Assembly (NCBI GenBank): GCA_030374765.1
Contig: JARGXX010000003.1
Coordinates: forward strand, 496,001-560,000
From: Agarophyton chilense
Taxonomy: Eukaryota; Rhodophyta; Florideophyceae; Gracilariales; Gracilariaceae
DNA: 64,000 bases
Direction of reading: 5' to 3'
Shown in pieces: positions 12,858-22,400 of the stretch; position 1 is the first letter of the stretch; each line of letters opens with the position of its first letter. Under the pieces are notes generated by a model that made no database searches, had not been told where the DNA came from, and saw only the letters and a program-made list of their open reading frames with translations. Position numbers and translations under genes: made by a program.

Positions 12858-13530
12858 CTAGTGGACAGAGATGGATTGCTAGACGGACTAACAGCTTGTA
12901 TTCTAACGTGCGTTTGTTGCATAATGTGCCACTTGCGACTGGTGTCTCTGACGGTAAACTGGGCGCAGACGCGCTCGTTGCAAACGGGAGTACATAGTAT
13001 GTAGCGTTCACTACGACACACATACGTTAGGGCCGCGGTGACGAAGACGACGCGGGGGGGCGGGACGCGTTGCAAGCGTTGGGCGTGAGGTGGCGCGATG
13101 GGCGCGGTGCAGCAATCAAAGATCGAAAACGCGCGAGTGTAAACTGTGCCGCTCCGCTGGGCCGCGACATCCAATCAGCGCGGCCAAAACGCCAATTCAG
13201 AGGCGCGGGCCGGGACACCACACGCGGCAACCTACGAAGGGTTTGTACTGAACAAAAAGTCAAAGCCAAGCTGGTGAATATCTCTGGCTAGCTAGTAAAG
13301 AGAGCGAGAACGAGCGAGCTGCGTGCGCCGTCACCGTCTACGGCTTTCGTGGAGTGAGCGCCCCCCTGCCGCGTCCAGAGCGTCTGCCCCAGCTGTGGAA
13401 CGCGCCCCGCGAAATACCGGCGCCAGCGACCATCGCGCCCGTGTTCCCCGCCGTTCAATTGGGGCGCGAAGACTCGAAAGAACGCGCCGTTGGTCGCGAG
13501 ACGGCGCTGCAATCCACAGCCGCAAAGCAA
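12858..13530. other. Intergenic between ABCG and SDR genes
   Basis: No gene seen. GC rises sharply from about 13.03 kb, where the sequence resembles a GC-rich promoter or 5' UTR of the SDR gene. The SDR frame stays open upstream to at least 13261 but has no ATG before 13531, so an upstream exon is possible. Confidence 0.45.
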
Positions 13531-14970
13531 ATGGCCAGCGTGGGCGACGACGCCGCGCCGCGCGTGCTTCCCGAAGTGCCTCAAATGCTGTTCTCTCCGC
13601 GAGCGCTGCCGCCGCGCGCGGCCAGTCTGCACGCAATGCGCGCACGCCGCTCGTACAATCTGTCGACGACGACGCAGCTCGGCAGCTCGGGCGGCGGCGA
13701 GGCGCCGCGGCTCTTGCCGCCGCGCGCTGCCACCGTGCACTTGTCGTCTCAGAGCAGTGGGACCGCGACGCAGCGTTTCATGCGCGCGGCCATTGCGGCC
13801 AACGCGCCGCTGGTGGCCGTCACGGGCGGATTGAGCTTTCTGGGCGCGCACGTCGTGGCCAGAATGCTCACCAAGGGCTACTTTGTGCGCGCCATTGTGC
13901 CGCAGGGCGCTAACGTGGACTTTCTGGTGCGTTTGAGAGGGGCGCACAGTCGGTTGCAGGTGGTGCCGGTGCGCGACCCGGCGGCGGAGGATGCGCGCTC
14001 GGCCATGCTACTGGCGTTTCGCGGCGTGAGCACGGTGGTTCATGCGGTGTCGTTCTCCACGCACGGCGGCACGTTGCCCAAGAACGTTGCGTCCAAGCGC
14101 ATCGTGGACGCGCTCAAGATTGCGTTGGACGCGGCGTCGGCGCCGGGCAACGTGGTCATCAACTTTATCTACATGTCGTCGGAGCTGTGTGTGTTTGACG
14201 CCAAGCAGCACTCCAAGCGCAAGACGGCGCATCTCACGGAGAATGATTGGTTTGACTGCTCCAAGATGGGGCGGGAGAGCAGCCATTCGTTTGCGTTTGC
14301 GCACACGGTGGCCGAGATGCGGCTGTGGGCGCGAGTGGGCAAGGGCAACCTGCCATTCAACGTGTGCTCGGTGATTCCGTCGTTGGTGTTGGGGCCGGTG
14401 CTGTCAGCGCGGCAGGTGGCAGCCACGCCGTCGCTAAACTTGTTCAACGCGGTGGCCAACGGATGGGTGACGCACGTCCCGGACGTGCCCATGTCGCCAG
14501 TGGACGCGCGCGACGTAGCGCGCGCTGTGACGGCGCTGACAGAGCGGCCCAATATCGGCGGGCGACTTCTGCTCAGCGCCGAATCACTGACGTCTATCGA
14601 ACTGATTCTTCGGGCGCAGCGCGAGTTTCCCTACTACCGATGGCCCGTGCTGAGCGCACGCAGCGCGGCAAGCGTGTTGCGACGACGGTGGGCTCGCGGA
14701 CGCGGACACGGACGCGAACGCGAAGGCAGGCGCGGGGGCGACAGCGATGCGGCGGCGCGACGGGCGCTGCGCGAGGCGGAGTTTGCTGGCAAGGATCGGC
14801 GCGGGAGACGGTACGAGTTTTCGCAGACGCGGGCGCGCGTGGAGCTGGGGCTCAAGTTTCGGGCGGTGGATGACACGATAGGGGATACGCTGAAGAGCCT
14901 GGAGCGATGCGACATGCTGCAGCGGTGGCATACAGTGGGTGCGGCGCACAAGGTGGGGAAGAGGTTGTAG
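13531..14970 (+). CDS. Extended SDR (DFR/3beta-HSD-like), atypical active site
   Basis: From the first in-frame ATG this is a 479-residue protein of the extended short-chain dehydrogenase/reductase superfamily, resembling dihydroflavonol reductase, cinnamoyl-CoA reductase and 3beta-hydroxysteroid dehydrogenase. Residues 1-90 are low complexity. The NAD(P)-binding motif TGGLSFLG is at 98-105, with Ser where the central Gly usually sits. Other family landmarks are IYMSSE (about 217-222) and the PSLVLGPVL segment after the active site. Where the family has Y-x-x-S-K followed by x-x-A-E, this protein reads F254-A-F-A-H258 and then TVAE, so both catalytic Tyr and Lys are missing. It may therefore be a non-catalytic or altered SDR. 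The C-terminal segment around 380-410 is Arg/Gly-rich. It converges on PEX22 with only 159 bases between stops. Confidence 0.75.
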   Translation: MASVGDDAAPRVLPEVPQMLFSPRALPPRAASLHAMRARRSYNLSTTTQLGSSGGGEAPRLLPPRAATVHLSSQSSGTATQRFMRAAIAANAPLVAVTGGLSFLGAHVVARMLTKGYFVRAIVPQGANVDFLVRLRGAHSRLQVVPVRDPAAEDARSAMLLAFRGVSTVVHAVSFSTHGGTLPKNVASKRIVDALKIALDAASAPGNVVINFIYMSSELCVFDAKQHSKRKTAHLTENDWFDCSKMGRESSHSFAFAHTVAEMRLWARVGKGNLPFNVCSVIPSLVLGPVLSARQVAATPSLNLFNAVANGWVTHVPDVPMSPVDARDVARAVTALTERPNIGGRLLLSAESLTSIELILRAQREFPYYRWPVLSARSAASVLRRRWARGRGHGREREGRRGGDSDAAARRALREAEFAGKDRRGRRYEFSQTRARVELGLKFRAVDDTIGDTLKSLERCDMLQRWHTVGAAHKVGKRL

Positions 14971-15129
14971 TCTAGAGAGTTAGGGAAGACTAGAGGACGA
15001 CGATGACTGTTTTACGGGGGGGGGGGGTGTTGTAAAAAAGACAAGGAGCATGATGCACAAATGCATGGATGCATGGATGCATGGATGCATGGATGCATGG
15101 ATGCATTGATACATGGAGGGATGCATAGA
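14971..15129. other. Convergent intergenic spacer with octamer repeat
   Basis: Separates the stops of the SDR and PEX22 genes. It holds a run of 12 G (15016-15027) and a (GGATGCAT)n array at about 15061-15105. No gene is seen. Confidence 0.6.
15061..15105. repeat. GGATGCAT octamer tandem repeat
   Basis: About five to six head-to-tail copies of an eight-base unit built on the palindrome ATGCAT, decaying toward 15125. It lies in the shared 3' region of two convergent genes. Confidence 0.85.
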
Positions 15130-15945
15130 TCATGCAGCAAGGATGGCGGCGAGCGAGGGGAAGGTGGCGACGTTGCTCGCGAGCGGGAGCGGGGCGTCGG
15201 GGCGGTGGGCGGGCTGGGCGACGAAGGCGAGCAGATGAACAAAGCGCTGCAGGGCGGAAACGACGGAGGCTGTCTCGTCGATATGAAGCTGCGGCTCGAG
15301 CTGGCGCGCGACGGAGATGCGGCCTACGTCGGTGTCGCAAAAGATGAGCTTCCTGCGGTCGAGCAGGGCGGGCTCGAAAAGGCGGGCCGCGCGCAACGCA
15401 TCGACAACGGCACGCTCGGCGGCGTCGTCGTCGACTCGCACGACGCAGTACAGCTCGAAGAGACGTGCAAAGCGACGCAGATGCGGCGCGACCGACGGGC
15501 GCACCACGAGCGGCAGCGACGGCACGTCGACGTCGGCGCCGACGTCGGTGGCGGTGCTGCTCCGCGCGGCGCGCAGCGCGGCCAGCTCGGCCAGCGCGTC
15601 GTCGCGGGCGCAGAACAGCGCGCCGTCGGCGCGGAGCGATGCGCGCGCGCCCAGCGTGACGACGCGCACGCGCGCCAGCCAACGCGGCTTGGGCGCGGTC
15701 GCGGGCGCGGCGGAGGCGGAGGCGGAGGTGGAGGTGGAGGTGGAGGTGGAGGGACGACGGGGACGACGGGGACGACGGGCGCGGCGCGGGGGCGCGGCGC
15801 GCGCGCGCAACGCCACCAAGAGCGCGGCGGCGGCGCATGCAGCCAGCACGATGGGCGCCAGCGCGGGACGCTGCTGCACGGCGGCGCGCAGCGTGCGCGT
15901 CAGCGTCGCGGCCACACGCGACGCCACCGACGCCACCACCGACAT
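15130..15945 (-). CDS. PEX22: PEX22-like peroxisomal membrane anchor
   Basis: A 271-residue protein. In plants and yeasts PEX22 anchors the ubiquitin-conjugating enzyme PEX4 at the peroxisomal membrane, where PEX4 monoubiquitinates the import receptor PEX5 for recycling. Residues 28-46 form a single Ala/Leu-rich membrane segment close to the N-terminus, as expected. A basic, Pro-rich linker with a Ser-Thr/Ser-Ala repeat (encoded by a GGTGGA-like microsatellite) follows to about residue 85. The C-terminal soluble domain carries the family hallmark: KLIFCDTDVGR (199-209) and then RQLEPQLHID (214-223), very close to my recollection of plant PEX22. The ATG at 15945 gives the membrane segment directly. 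The gene is divergent from the coiled-coil gene across a CACGTG-rich spacer. Confidence 0.8.
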   Translation of the reverse strand: MSVVASVASRVAATLTRTLRAAVQQRPALAPIVLAACAAAALLVALRARAAPPRRARRPRRPRRPSTSTSTSTSASASAAPATAPKPRWLARVRVVTLGARASLRADGALFCARDDALAELAALRAARSSTATDVGADVDVPSLPLVVRPSVAPHLRRFARLFELYCVVRVDDDAAERAVVDALRAARLFEPALLDRRKLIFCDTDVGRISVARQLEPQLHIDETASVVSALQRFVHLLAFVAQPAHRPDAPLPLASNVATFPSLAAILAA

Positions 15946-16079
15946 TGCGCATCAATCGCGCCGTCGTCGTCGCCCCGCGGCACGTGCTTCTCTCTAAGCT
16001 TACTTGATACTTTTACCCACAGTAAAATTATTTTACCCTTCACTCGACGCCATTCCGTGAACACACCAGCACGCTCGGG

Positions 16080-16216
16080 CACGTGTGCCCATCTGCGCAC
16101 GCGTGCCACCCACCGCGCACACGTGGCACCCACTGCCAATCCACGTGTAAGAGCAGAGCACGTGGCCCCGACAGCCACTCCACGTGTAACCACGTGGCGC
16201 GCGCCTCGCACACGTG
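16080..16216. promoter_or_regulatory. Cluster of seven CACGTG motifs, divergent promoter
   Basis: Perfect CACGTG hexamers start at 16080, 16120, 16142, 16159, 16181, 16191 and 16211, seven in 137 bases, in several different flanking contexts, so they are not just a tandem repeat. They lie between the divergent PEX22 (start 15945) and coiled-coil (start 16298 or 16487) genes. They are probably sites for a bHLH or bZIP regulator serving both genes. Confidence 0.65.
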
Positions 16217-16297
16217 CGCGCGCGCCCTCAACACTTGGGCGCGAGCCCCGTCCGTTGGCGCCGCATCGCGCGTCGCCGTGGAGGCCGCGCTCGCCGT

Positions 16298-18208
16298 ATG
16301 TTAAGGTTAGAAAGAGGCATCGCGCGCGCCCCCCAGACCAAGCCGCCGCCACTTGCCGCCCGCCTTTCCACGCAACCTCCGCCGCCCCGTCCGCACGCCG
16401 CCGTCCGCATAACGCCGTCTACCCACCGCCGTCTACACACCGCCGTCCACACTTCACCGTCCGCATCCGCGTCTACGTCCCCGCCAATGGAAGGAAGCGC
16501 CGCCGCGCCGCGCGCGCGCCCCCACCCCGAAGCTCCCGTCTCCGCCGCCGCCGCTGCTGCCGCTGCCGCTGCCGCCGCCTCTGCCGCCGCCGCCGCGTCG
16601 CGCTCTCGTAAGCATAAGCGCCACCACACCCCATCACCGTCGTCCCACCTGCCGTCATCGCACCCGCCGTCGTCCCATCCTCCGCCGTCGAATCCGCCGT
16701 CGCTGCCGCACCCTTCGCCACTGCCGCACGTCTCTCTGCCGACGCAGACGCAGACGCAGACGCAGACGCCACCGCCGCCGCCGCCGCCGCCGCCACCGCC
16801 GCCGCCACCGCCACCGCCGTCTTCGCACCCGCGTGCCCGCACCCGCGCCATACCTGACGTGCGCCAGCGCGCCGTCACACGCGCCTCGTCTTCATCCACC
16901 CCCACGGACCCGCGCCGCACGCCGGAACCGTCGCCGCGCCGCGCCGCTCCCGCCCCGCACGTGTGGCTGCCGGCCGACGTCATCGCCATGGCCGCCGAGA
17001 CCGTGGCCCATCGCTCCATCGAGTTTGAACGTTTCTTCGGCGGCTCGCACCCCAAGCTACCGCCACAGCTGCAGCGCAAGCCGCGCGGCGACGTCATTGC
17101 CCTCATGCGTCGCCTGGCCACCCTGGTCGATGCGGCGCCGCCTTTCGCGCTGCCGCGCTGCCATTTCGACCTCTTCATGGCCGCGCTGGCCGCCGAGCTG
17201 CGCTACCTCACCGATGCTGCTGCCCGTCGCCGCGCCGCCGTCGCCGCCCTGGCCGATGCGCGCGCCGACCGCCGTCGCGTCGAGCGTCAGCGTCGCGCGC
17301 TTGCCTCCGACGCCGCCGCGCTTTCCGACCATGCGCGAGCCCAACGTGCCGCCGTAGCCGAGCTGACGCGCCGCAAGGCCGCCGCTGACGCCGAGCTCGC
17401 CTCAGCCCGCTCCCGCTTCCACCAGCTGCGCGCACGCTACGCCCGCCTTGCCGAGACGCTCCGCCGCGCAAAGCTCACCGAGCTCGACACGCGCCGCCGT
17501 CTCGACCGCCAGCAGCTCAAGATCAGCGCCCTCATGGGCGACGTTATCATCTCCACGCTCGACACCCTGTCGCACTCGCAGCCCGTGTGGCTCGCCGACA
17601 CCCACATCCCGCTCGCCACCGCCACTGCCGCCCCCTCGCCGCTTCACCCACAGCAGAGGCAGCAACAGCAGCAGCCCAACATCCCCGAACGCAGTGGGTC
17701 GCCCTTCTCCGGCTATCACGCGCTGTTGCACGAAAGCAAGGAGGAGCAGCAACTGCGCCTGCTCAAGTACCGCTTGCGCATGTGCGAGATGGAAAGCACC
17801 GAGTGGCGCCACACGCTGGCACACGAACACGAGCGCATCCGCCTCATCTCTCGCGCTAAGCGCTCGCTACAACAGCAGGTGGAACGTCAGAAACACGCCA
17901 ACCGCGAGACGCAGTCATCGCGCCCCCCCTTGTCTGCGGCCGCAGCCGCACGAGTGGCCGCTGCCAAGGCGGCCGCTGGTAGCGCTGGGACCGGCGGCGC
18001 CGGCGGCGCCGGCGTCAAGACAATTGCGCGCATTCGCGCCGCTGTGCGCGCAGCGGCGGCGGCCGCCGCCGCAGCTGCTGACGGTGGCGCTGCCGGCGGT
18101 GCCACCAAGCTCATTGTTAAAGCGAACAGCGGCTCAAGACGCAAGGGACGCGCGCGCAAATCACTCACCAGGTCGGTAGAGGAATACTGGCACTACGGCG
18201 GCGCTTAG
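16298..18208 (+). CDS. Pro/Ala-rich coiled-coil protein, unknown function
   Basis: No family recognised. From the ATG at 16298 it has 636 residues. The ATG at 16487 (MEGSAAAP, 573 residues) is an equally possible start, and the stretch between them is repetitive and may be 5' UTR. Numbered from 16298: poly-Ala (about 85-107) and poly-Pro (about 157-172) runs; a globular-looking part at 221-305 (VWLPADVIAMAAETVAHRS...); a long Ala/Arg-rich coiled coil at about 310-416; a short globular stretch (ISALMGDVIISTLDTLSHS); a second helical segment at 481-535; then an Ala/Gly-rich tail ending in a basic patch and RSVEEYWHYGGA. The two heptad-like blocks suggest a scaffold or dimerising protein. The continuous frame in very GC-rich DNA is supported by domain-like composition rather than by homology. 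Confidence 0.6.
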   Translation: MLRLERGIARAPQTKPPPLAARLSTQPPPPRPHAAVRITPSTHRRLHTAVHTSPSASASTSPPMEGSAAAPRARPHPEAPVSAAAAAAAAAAAASAAAAASRSRKHKRHHTPSPSSHLPSSHPPSSHPPPSNPPSLPHPSPLPHVSLPTQTQTQTQTPPPPPPPPPPPPPPPPPSSHPRARTRAIPDVRQRAVTRASSSSTPTDPRRTPEPSPRRAAPAPHVWLPADVIAMAAETVAHRSIEFERFFGGSHPKLPPQLQRKPRGDVIALMRRLATLVDAAPPFALPRCHFDLFMAALAAELRYLTDAAARRRAAVAALADARADRRRVERQRRALASDAAALSDHARAQRAAVAELTRRKAAADAELASARSRFHQLRARYARLAETLRRAKLTELDTRRRLDRQQLKISALMGDVIISTLDTLSHSQPVWLADTHIPLATATAAPSPLHPQQRQQQQQPNIPERSGSPFSGYHALLHESKEEQQLRLLKYRLRMCEMESTEWRHTLAHEHERIRLISRAKRSLQQQVERQKHANRETQSSRPPLSAAAAARVAAAKAAAGSAGTGGAGGAGVKTIARIRAAVRAAAAAAAAAADGGAAGGATKLIVKANSGSRRKGRARKSLTRSVEEYWHYGGA

Positions 18209-18266
18209 CAGCACGCGCCGCGCGCGCGTGCAGTAAACATTGGTGGTACAAGAAAGTAAGAGTGTG

Positions 18267-18313
18267 TTTATTGTAGCATATGGGTGCATGGATACATGTG
18301 TGTATATAATAAA
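18267..18313. terminator. Overlapping polyadenylation signals of convergent genes
   Basis: AATAAA on the plus strand at 18308-18313 lies 100 bases after the coiled-coil gene stop. AATAAA on the minus strand (18272-18267) lies 65 bases after the RAMP4 stop. Each signal lies beyond the other, so the two 3' UTRs would overlap in antisense. Use of these hexamers is inferred. Confidence 0.4.
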
Positions 18314-18336
18314 GTATGTGACAGAGCGGCGGACGA

Positions 18337-18540
18337 TCACAGGCGCGGTCTGAACACTTCCAGAAGGCCGGAGCCGATGACGACGAATGCGAAGAAGGCG
18401 ATGAGAATGGGGCCCAGCGCGCCGAAGCCCTGATCGTCCTTGGTGCGTGCGGCCGAGTTAGAGGCCACCTTGCGCGTGACGTTTTTGTCGAAGCGCGTGG
18501 TGGCACTGCGGAGCCGAGCGGCGTTGCGTCCGGACGGCAT
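18337..18540 (-). CDS. SERP1: RAMP4/SERP1-type ER stress-associated protein
   Basis: A 67-residue tail-anchored protein of the RAMP4 (SERP, yeast Ysy6) family, which associates with the Sec61 translocon and stabilises newly made membrane proteins under ER stress. A basic N-terminal region with the family pattern FDKNVTRK (17-24) is followed by GPILIAFFAFVVIGSGLLEVF (43-63), the single C-terminal membrane anchor that is the most conserved part of the family. The length is typical (about 60-75). Start ATG at 18540, stop TGA. It is divergent from lipin and convergent with the coiled-coil gene. Confidence 0.9.
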   Translation of the reverse strand: MPSGRNAARLRSATTRFDKNVTRKVASNSAARTKDDQGFGALGPILIAFFAFVVIGSGLLEVFRPRL

Positions 18541-19404
18541 GGTGTGGAAGGCGCGGGAGTTCTAGGTATGGGGAGGGGGAGTAGGGAAGAGGGCGGCTGA
18601 GTTCTGAGAGGGAAGTAGGCGGTAGGTGGAGGTGGCGAAGAGAGCGCGAGGTCTTTAACAACACAAGTTGAGAGTAGGGAATGGTCGTGCAGCAGTGAAA
18701 ACGCTCAAAACGATTGACGTTTTCGATGTTGCCGCTACAGACGACACGCGTTCCTAATTGCCTTGCTGGCACCCCGCTGTTTGTCAGCAGGCGGAACGAG
18801 TGCACTGCTGTGCGCACTTGTGTACACGTGACAATCAAGAACACGCGTAAGCGTGTGCCACTACAACGCTGCGTTGAACACGGAACTGTTCGGAGCAAGC
18901 GAGGACAGCTGTCAGATGCAACGAAGGATTGCACCAACGGCGACGCGCCACGTGGCAACGCTTTCGTCACAATTGGCCGCCAGCGCGAGCGGTGCGCGTG
19001 TTGCGCGCTCGCACGTGTGGCGAAGGTGCGCGAACGCGCCATTGTGGTGCTGACCGCGCGCCTGCCCGCCCGCTCCCATCGGCATGGCTAAACGGAAGCA
19101 GAGCTCGTGCGCTGTAACTGTACTGCGCGTCGCCCTTCCAAACGCAGCTAGCTGCCTACCGCGCGCGTCATCACCATTCCAACCCACCTCCACCTGTTCC
19201 TTATCCTCCTTTCCCGTTCCCTTACTTTCCCGTTCCTCTCCCTTCCCGTTCCCCTCCCTTCCCGTTTTCCCGCGTCTTCTTCTACCCTCTCCCTCACGTT
19301 CCCACTCCCGCGCCCGATTTCTACGCGCCACTGTGTCCCGCCAGTCGCTGCGCACCCCGCCGCCGACTTCCTTCATGTGAGCGCCGCTCCCGTTGTGGGC
19401 GATC
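18541..19404. promoter_or_regulatory. Divergent RAMP4/lipin promoter region with G-boxes
   Basis: 864 bases between two divergent start codons. CACGTG occurs at 18825, 18949 and 19012. A long C/T-rich tract (19200-19320) precedes the lipin start and is probably its 5' UTR. Joint regulation of an ER stress protein and a phospholipid enzyme would make biological sense, but this is inference. Confidence 0.5.
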
Positions 19405-22400
19405 ATGTCAGCGTATGTGGGCAGACTGTTCACCTCCTTGTCTTCCGCCTTCACCGACTTCAATACAGCCACCCTGTCCGGCGCCATCGATATCCTCGTC
19501 ATAGAGGACGATAACGGCCGCCGCCACAGCACCCCTTTTCACGTTCGCTTTGGAAAGCTGCAGGTACTCAAAGCGCGCGGCATCCCCGTCAACATCCAGC
19601 TCAATGGCCACAAAACCAACCTGCGCATGTTTCTAGGCGCCGCCGGCGAGGCCTATTTTTTCAACCCAGACGCCGTCGTCACCAACGCCTCCATCGACTA
19701 TGACCTTCAGTCTCCGTTCGATCTCCCCACTAAAGCAGCCACTCAACACCTTCCACCCCCCTCCCAAATCTTCCCCGCACCGTCGCTTCCCGAATCCTCC
19801 GTCCCATCTGACTTTGACTCCTCCTGCTCCGCAGTCGCCATCGTCCCCGCCGACGTCCCCGCCTCCGACCCCGTTCCCTCCGACCATCGCTTCGAATACT
19901 CCTCCGACTCTGACATCGAGCTCACACGCGCCCAACGAGATGGTACCGCTCAGGTCGCCCAACCTGCTCATTCCTCTCCGCCAGCTTGCGCCTCCGATCG
20001 GAAATGGACAACTGCCGTAGCCGTCTCCTTCTCCCAGTTCCATTTGGAAAGCTCCTTGGCCAAGGTCCAACCCAGCTCTCAGCCCGAACCCCAATCTCAA
20101 CTTGAACCCCAGTCTCAGCCCGAATCCCAGTCTCAGCCCGAATCCCAGTCTCAGCCCGAACCCCAGTTTCAGCCCGAACCCCAGTCTCAGCCCGAACCCC
20201 GCTCTCAACCCAATCCCTACCCCCAACCCGACTTCCCCGCTCCCGACAGCTTTAGCGAAGCCCTCTTTAATCTCCCCGCCACCCCGCCTCCAAACCGTCC
20301 TCACCCCAGTACGAAAACTACGTCCAAAACGCAGCAGCATGAACACCTTTCTTTGGAGACACCGCCGCGCACATCTCTGTCGTTCTTCGCCACTCCTTCG
20401 CCTCCATCCTCACGTCATCCGGTGTCGAGCTGCTTTCAATGCGATGAGCACTCGCCGCAGGGAGAGCGGCGCAGGCTGAACAGCCCGCATTCACAATTGC
20501 AAGTGCATCAGTCCCCAAACTCGACGCAGCCTTCCTCAAATGCCTCTCAGATCCACACGGCCCATTCGCTCCCGCAAAGCGCCACTTCCACTTCTTCATC
20601 CGCCTCCATCTCTGCTCCCGCCTCCGCTTCCACCAATCTTTCCGCTTCTGCCTCCGCTTCTGCCTCCGCTTCTGCCTCCGCCTCTACTATTGTCCTGGAC
20701 GACGGAGTGCGTTCCGCATCCGTGCAGCCGGGAAAAAACCCAGATTGGGAGAAGGCTCTGGGAATAACAACCGCGTCCGGCAATAAATGCGCGTCTTCCG
20801 CGTATTTAACAGCCCCGACGGACCTGCATCACCAGCAACGCCGAACCGCCGAGCAATTGTTGGCTGCAGCCGATTCGCGTCAGGCGCCGATAACACCGCC
20901 TCGCCCTTCGTTACTAAGCTGTGAACAGAGTAGAGGGATCCGTTTTGATGCCCCATGCACTTCTGGTTTGAACACAACGGCTCCTGGAGAAGATGCTTGT
21001 GACACTCCAGAGTCAGTACCAATACCGTCGACCGCACCTTGCAGTGGCTCGCTAGATTATTGTTCTTCTCAGATTAATGCATCCCAACCCTCTACCGTTG
21101 CGACCCCCACGCCGAAGAAGGATGCTGGCTCGGATCCGTCATTTGAATCTGACCAGCCCAGCGGCCGTAAAGATGAGAAGGACATCAAAACTGCGCGTAG
21201 GCTCAACGGCAAGATTAACGATCACCAAGGACAAAGTCAAGATGTCCTAGCACAAGAGAAAGATGGAAATCAAACTAAAAACGACCAGTATCCAAACCTG
21301 GAAGTAATGCCTGTAGTTTTATCAGAGGTGAAGTCCAAAGATAAACCCAGCCGTCCTCACTCACAATTGGAGGCGAAGGCGAATGGTACTATCTCAGTTG
21401 CAGATTCCGACTTTTCAGAAAACCGTGTTAGTGAAAATGACGAGAATAGTGGAGTTGATGGTGAGCAGCATTGTGATGACGAAGCAAATAACCTGATCCC
21501 GATGTCACTTTGTGGTAATTTCATAACTGAGAGCATGACTCTAGATCAGTCTATAAGCGTGTTCGATGAGCATCGGCTACCTTACGAAGACTTCATCAAG
21601 AATCCAGAAATTTTGTACGACCCCTCTCTGATGTTTCGAATAGGAAGTCGATTGGTTAACTTCAAAATCGCTGCTCCCTATGTTTTCTCGGCAGCCTCTT
21701 ACCAACAGAGCCCAAATCTGGATAATTTGACCGAAAACATCATGCGGCGTGATGAAGATGCCACGGAGAACCCCCCTAAGCAACCCCCTCCCACACCGGC
21801 TCGTCGATTTTTATGGTTCTCTTGGACAAATGTCGTAGGAGAGAGCAATCCCGAGGAGGGCAAAGAGGGTGGCGAGCGGTTAAAATCCATGGAAGACGGT
21901 GCGGGCATGGGAGAGATTGTCTCCGATAAAGGGTTGGATGATGTTACTGATTTCGTACTGGACGCCCCACTCTCAACTCAAGATGGTGCACAGGATGAAG
22001 CTGGAGAACATTCGATTGAATCAAACAGAGGACCAGCAATAGACGATGTGGACCCACCAGTCCACATCCAAGGAGCCATAACAGAAAGCCCTGGAGTTGC
22101 GAGAAATTCAAATGATGGTCTTGAACTACAAACTCCGAACGTGAATGTACCAGGCATGGTTTCGTTCTCAGATATTGACCCAAGTGCTTTGTCTTTGAGA
22201 CCAACATCTGATCAACTGATGCAACTAGAGCTGAAACCTGGTGCAAATACGATACGCTTTATCGTAGAATCAAGTTCAGTAGAACTGAATTGCAGAATCT
22301 TTCTTTGGAGTTGCCATACGAAAATCGTGATATCTGATGTAGATGGTACAATTACCCGCAGTGACGTCCTAGGCCACCTTCTACCGGCCGTCGGTCGAGA

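Noticed and set aside
13354-13530. N-terminal extension of the SDR from a GTG
   Set aside because: Non-ATG start and low-complexity sequence; the first ATG is at 13531.
15061-16611. 516-residue plus-strand frame
   Set aside because: Antisense shadow of PEX22 and its GC-rich promoter; the composition is Arg/Gly/Ala junk.
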